Of a DNA stretch of 64,000 bases, positions 63,382 to 64,000 are shown one piece after another. The stretch lies in contig VGHE01000005.1 in NCBI GenBank assembly GCA_016868315.1, forward strand, positions 1 to 64,000. The letters run 5' to 3'. A program made the position numbers and the translations under genes. This DNA comes from Betaproteobacteria bacterium. GTDB lineage: Bacteria > Bdellovibrionota_B > Oligoflexia > Silvanigrellales > Silvanigrellaceae. Positions within the stretch are counted from its first letter, which is position 1. Every line of letters begins with the position of its first letter. The notes under the pieces are model-generated. The model did not search any database, was not told the DNA's origin, and worked only from the letters and a program-made list of their open reading frames with translations.

Positions 63382-64000
63382 CTACACAGATTCTGCGGTT
63401 TGAACAAGTTTAATGAAAGCCCGCAGAGCCGCATCGAGCTCGCTTGTCACCTCGGTGAACTGAAAGCCAATACGGTAGAAGTTCTCGCGCATTTGCATTT
63501 CGTCGGAACTCGGCAAGAGCTTCAAACGGTTGGCAACGATACGCTGGAGATCGTTGTAATTGCCTTGCATCACGGCTGAGGTGGTTTTCTTGGTCCAGCG
63601 CACCGAAACATGCACAGCGATCGGCGCTGTGCTGGGGAGAAACAAATGCGCCTTGAGCTCGTCTTCATCGGCTCGGAACAGGTCTGCCACCGCCGCATAG
63701 CGTGTAAAGCAAGCCACTCCACCGAGACTCACGTCATCGAGCCGCACTCGCGCCGATGATGAGGTTTCGTCGCGCAAGAAGCGCGGGATAAAGGGAGAGT
63801 CAAAACGCTCCAACTCGATCCGGCGATCAGGAAACTCTAGAAATGCCGCGCACGAGATGGGTACCCGAAAACGCGAATTCGTGCGTCGCTCGAATGCTAC
63901 GAGTTTCTCAGGGATAGCAAGCAAGATTTTACCTGGTACGCGCTGCTTGATTTTGGAGACGAACACAATCTTCTTCGACAGCAGAATGAATTCGATACGC
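63382..64000 (-). CDS. PilZ-domain (YcgR-like) protein, 5' end beyond the right edge
   Basis: The frame is open to the right edge, so the true start lies outside. A GTG at 63966 is only an internal codon option. The visible 200-odd residues begin with a beta-rich segment (EFILLSKKIVFVSKI, ILLAIPEKLVAFERR) like the N-terminal flagellar-brake domain of YcgR. A PilZ domain follows with both c-di-GMP contacts: ERRTNSRFRV (RRxxxR) and DDVSLGG (DxSxxG). The C-terminus (FYRIGFQFTEV...LDAALRAFIKLVQ) matches the PilZ end. The expected role is c-di-GMP-responsive control of motility or surface structures. It lies 31 bases before the cNMP-aspartase gene. Confidence 0.85.
   Translation of the reverse strand, partial: RIEFILLSKKIVFVSKIKQRVPGKILLAIPEKLVAFERRTNSRFRVPISCAAFLEFPDRRIELERFDSPFIPRFLRDETSSSARVRLDDVSLGGVACFTRYAAVADLFRADEDELKAHLFLPSTAPIAVHVSVRWTKKTTSAVMQGNYNDLQRIVANRLKLLPSSDEMQMRENFYRIGFQFTEVTSELDAALRAFIKLVQTAESV

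Noticed and set aside
63351-63434. Upstream start for the aspartase fusion
   Set aside because: It would overlap the PilZ gene and lacks a ribosome-binding site; GGAG precedes the ATG at 63350.

Overview
The window comes from a Gram-negative bacterium. It encodes Sec-type lipoproteins, a PilZ (c-di-GMP-type) protein, a periplasmic-looking methionine sulfoxide reductase and a zinc-free ribosomal protein L33. GC content is intermediate. The protein set would fit a deltaproteobacterial or Bdellovibrionota/Oligoflexia-like lineage, but that placement is inference and weakly supported. I see no tRNA, rRNA, CRISPR array, transposase or integrase.

Layout. Bases 1-211 hold the first 70 codons of an unidentified minus-strand gene. 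A divergent AT-rich spacer follows, then a plus-strand exported fusion protein (490-2013) that joins a SOUL heme-binding domain, a zinc-less MsrB and an MsrA. Three bases after its stop codon comes the stop of the dominant feature: a single uninterrupted minus-strand reading frame from 56502 down to 2017, encoding 18,161 residues (roughly 1.9 MDa). The protein has a lipoprotein-like N-terminus, an Ala-rich helical module of about 320 residues and then about 133 cadherin-like beta-sandwich repeats averaging about 134 residues.

Read by eye, these repeats are not a simple tandem array. From residue 1588 to the C-terminus they follow a six-domain cycle, called A-B-C-D-E-F here, recognisable from both domain signatures and junction motifs. 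The DNA period is about 2.3-2.5 kb. The cycle is repeated 19 times plus one terminal A domain. Five extra E-F pairs sit in four cycles and one D-E pair is missing from another, so every departure is a whole domain pair. This is the most remarkable feature of the window.

To the right of the giant gene, and divergent from it, is a two-gene unit: an aldehyde dehydrogenase like 2-aminomuconic semialdehyde dehydrogenase, and a RidA-family protein like 2-aminomuconate deaminase. These are consecutive late steps of kynurenine/2-aminophenol meta-cleavage. The unit ends in a strong bidirectional terminator shared with rpmG (L33). Next is a translationally coupled pair of Cys-rich lipoproteins, one carrying a putative cysteine-hydrolase domain. 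It is divergent from an exported glutathione peroxidase, and a 15-bp palindrome lies between them. Finally, on the minus strand, a PilZ protein running off the right edge is followed by an aspartate ammonia-lyase fused to an N-terminal cyclic-nucleotide-binding-like domain.

How the genes may work together: MsrBA and glutathione peroxidase point to oxidative-damage protection in the envelope. Aminomuconate and aspartate enzymes point to amino-acid catabolism. The giant lipoprotein is a candidate surface adhesin or filament. These are separate transcription units and no common pathway is evident.
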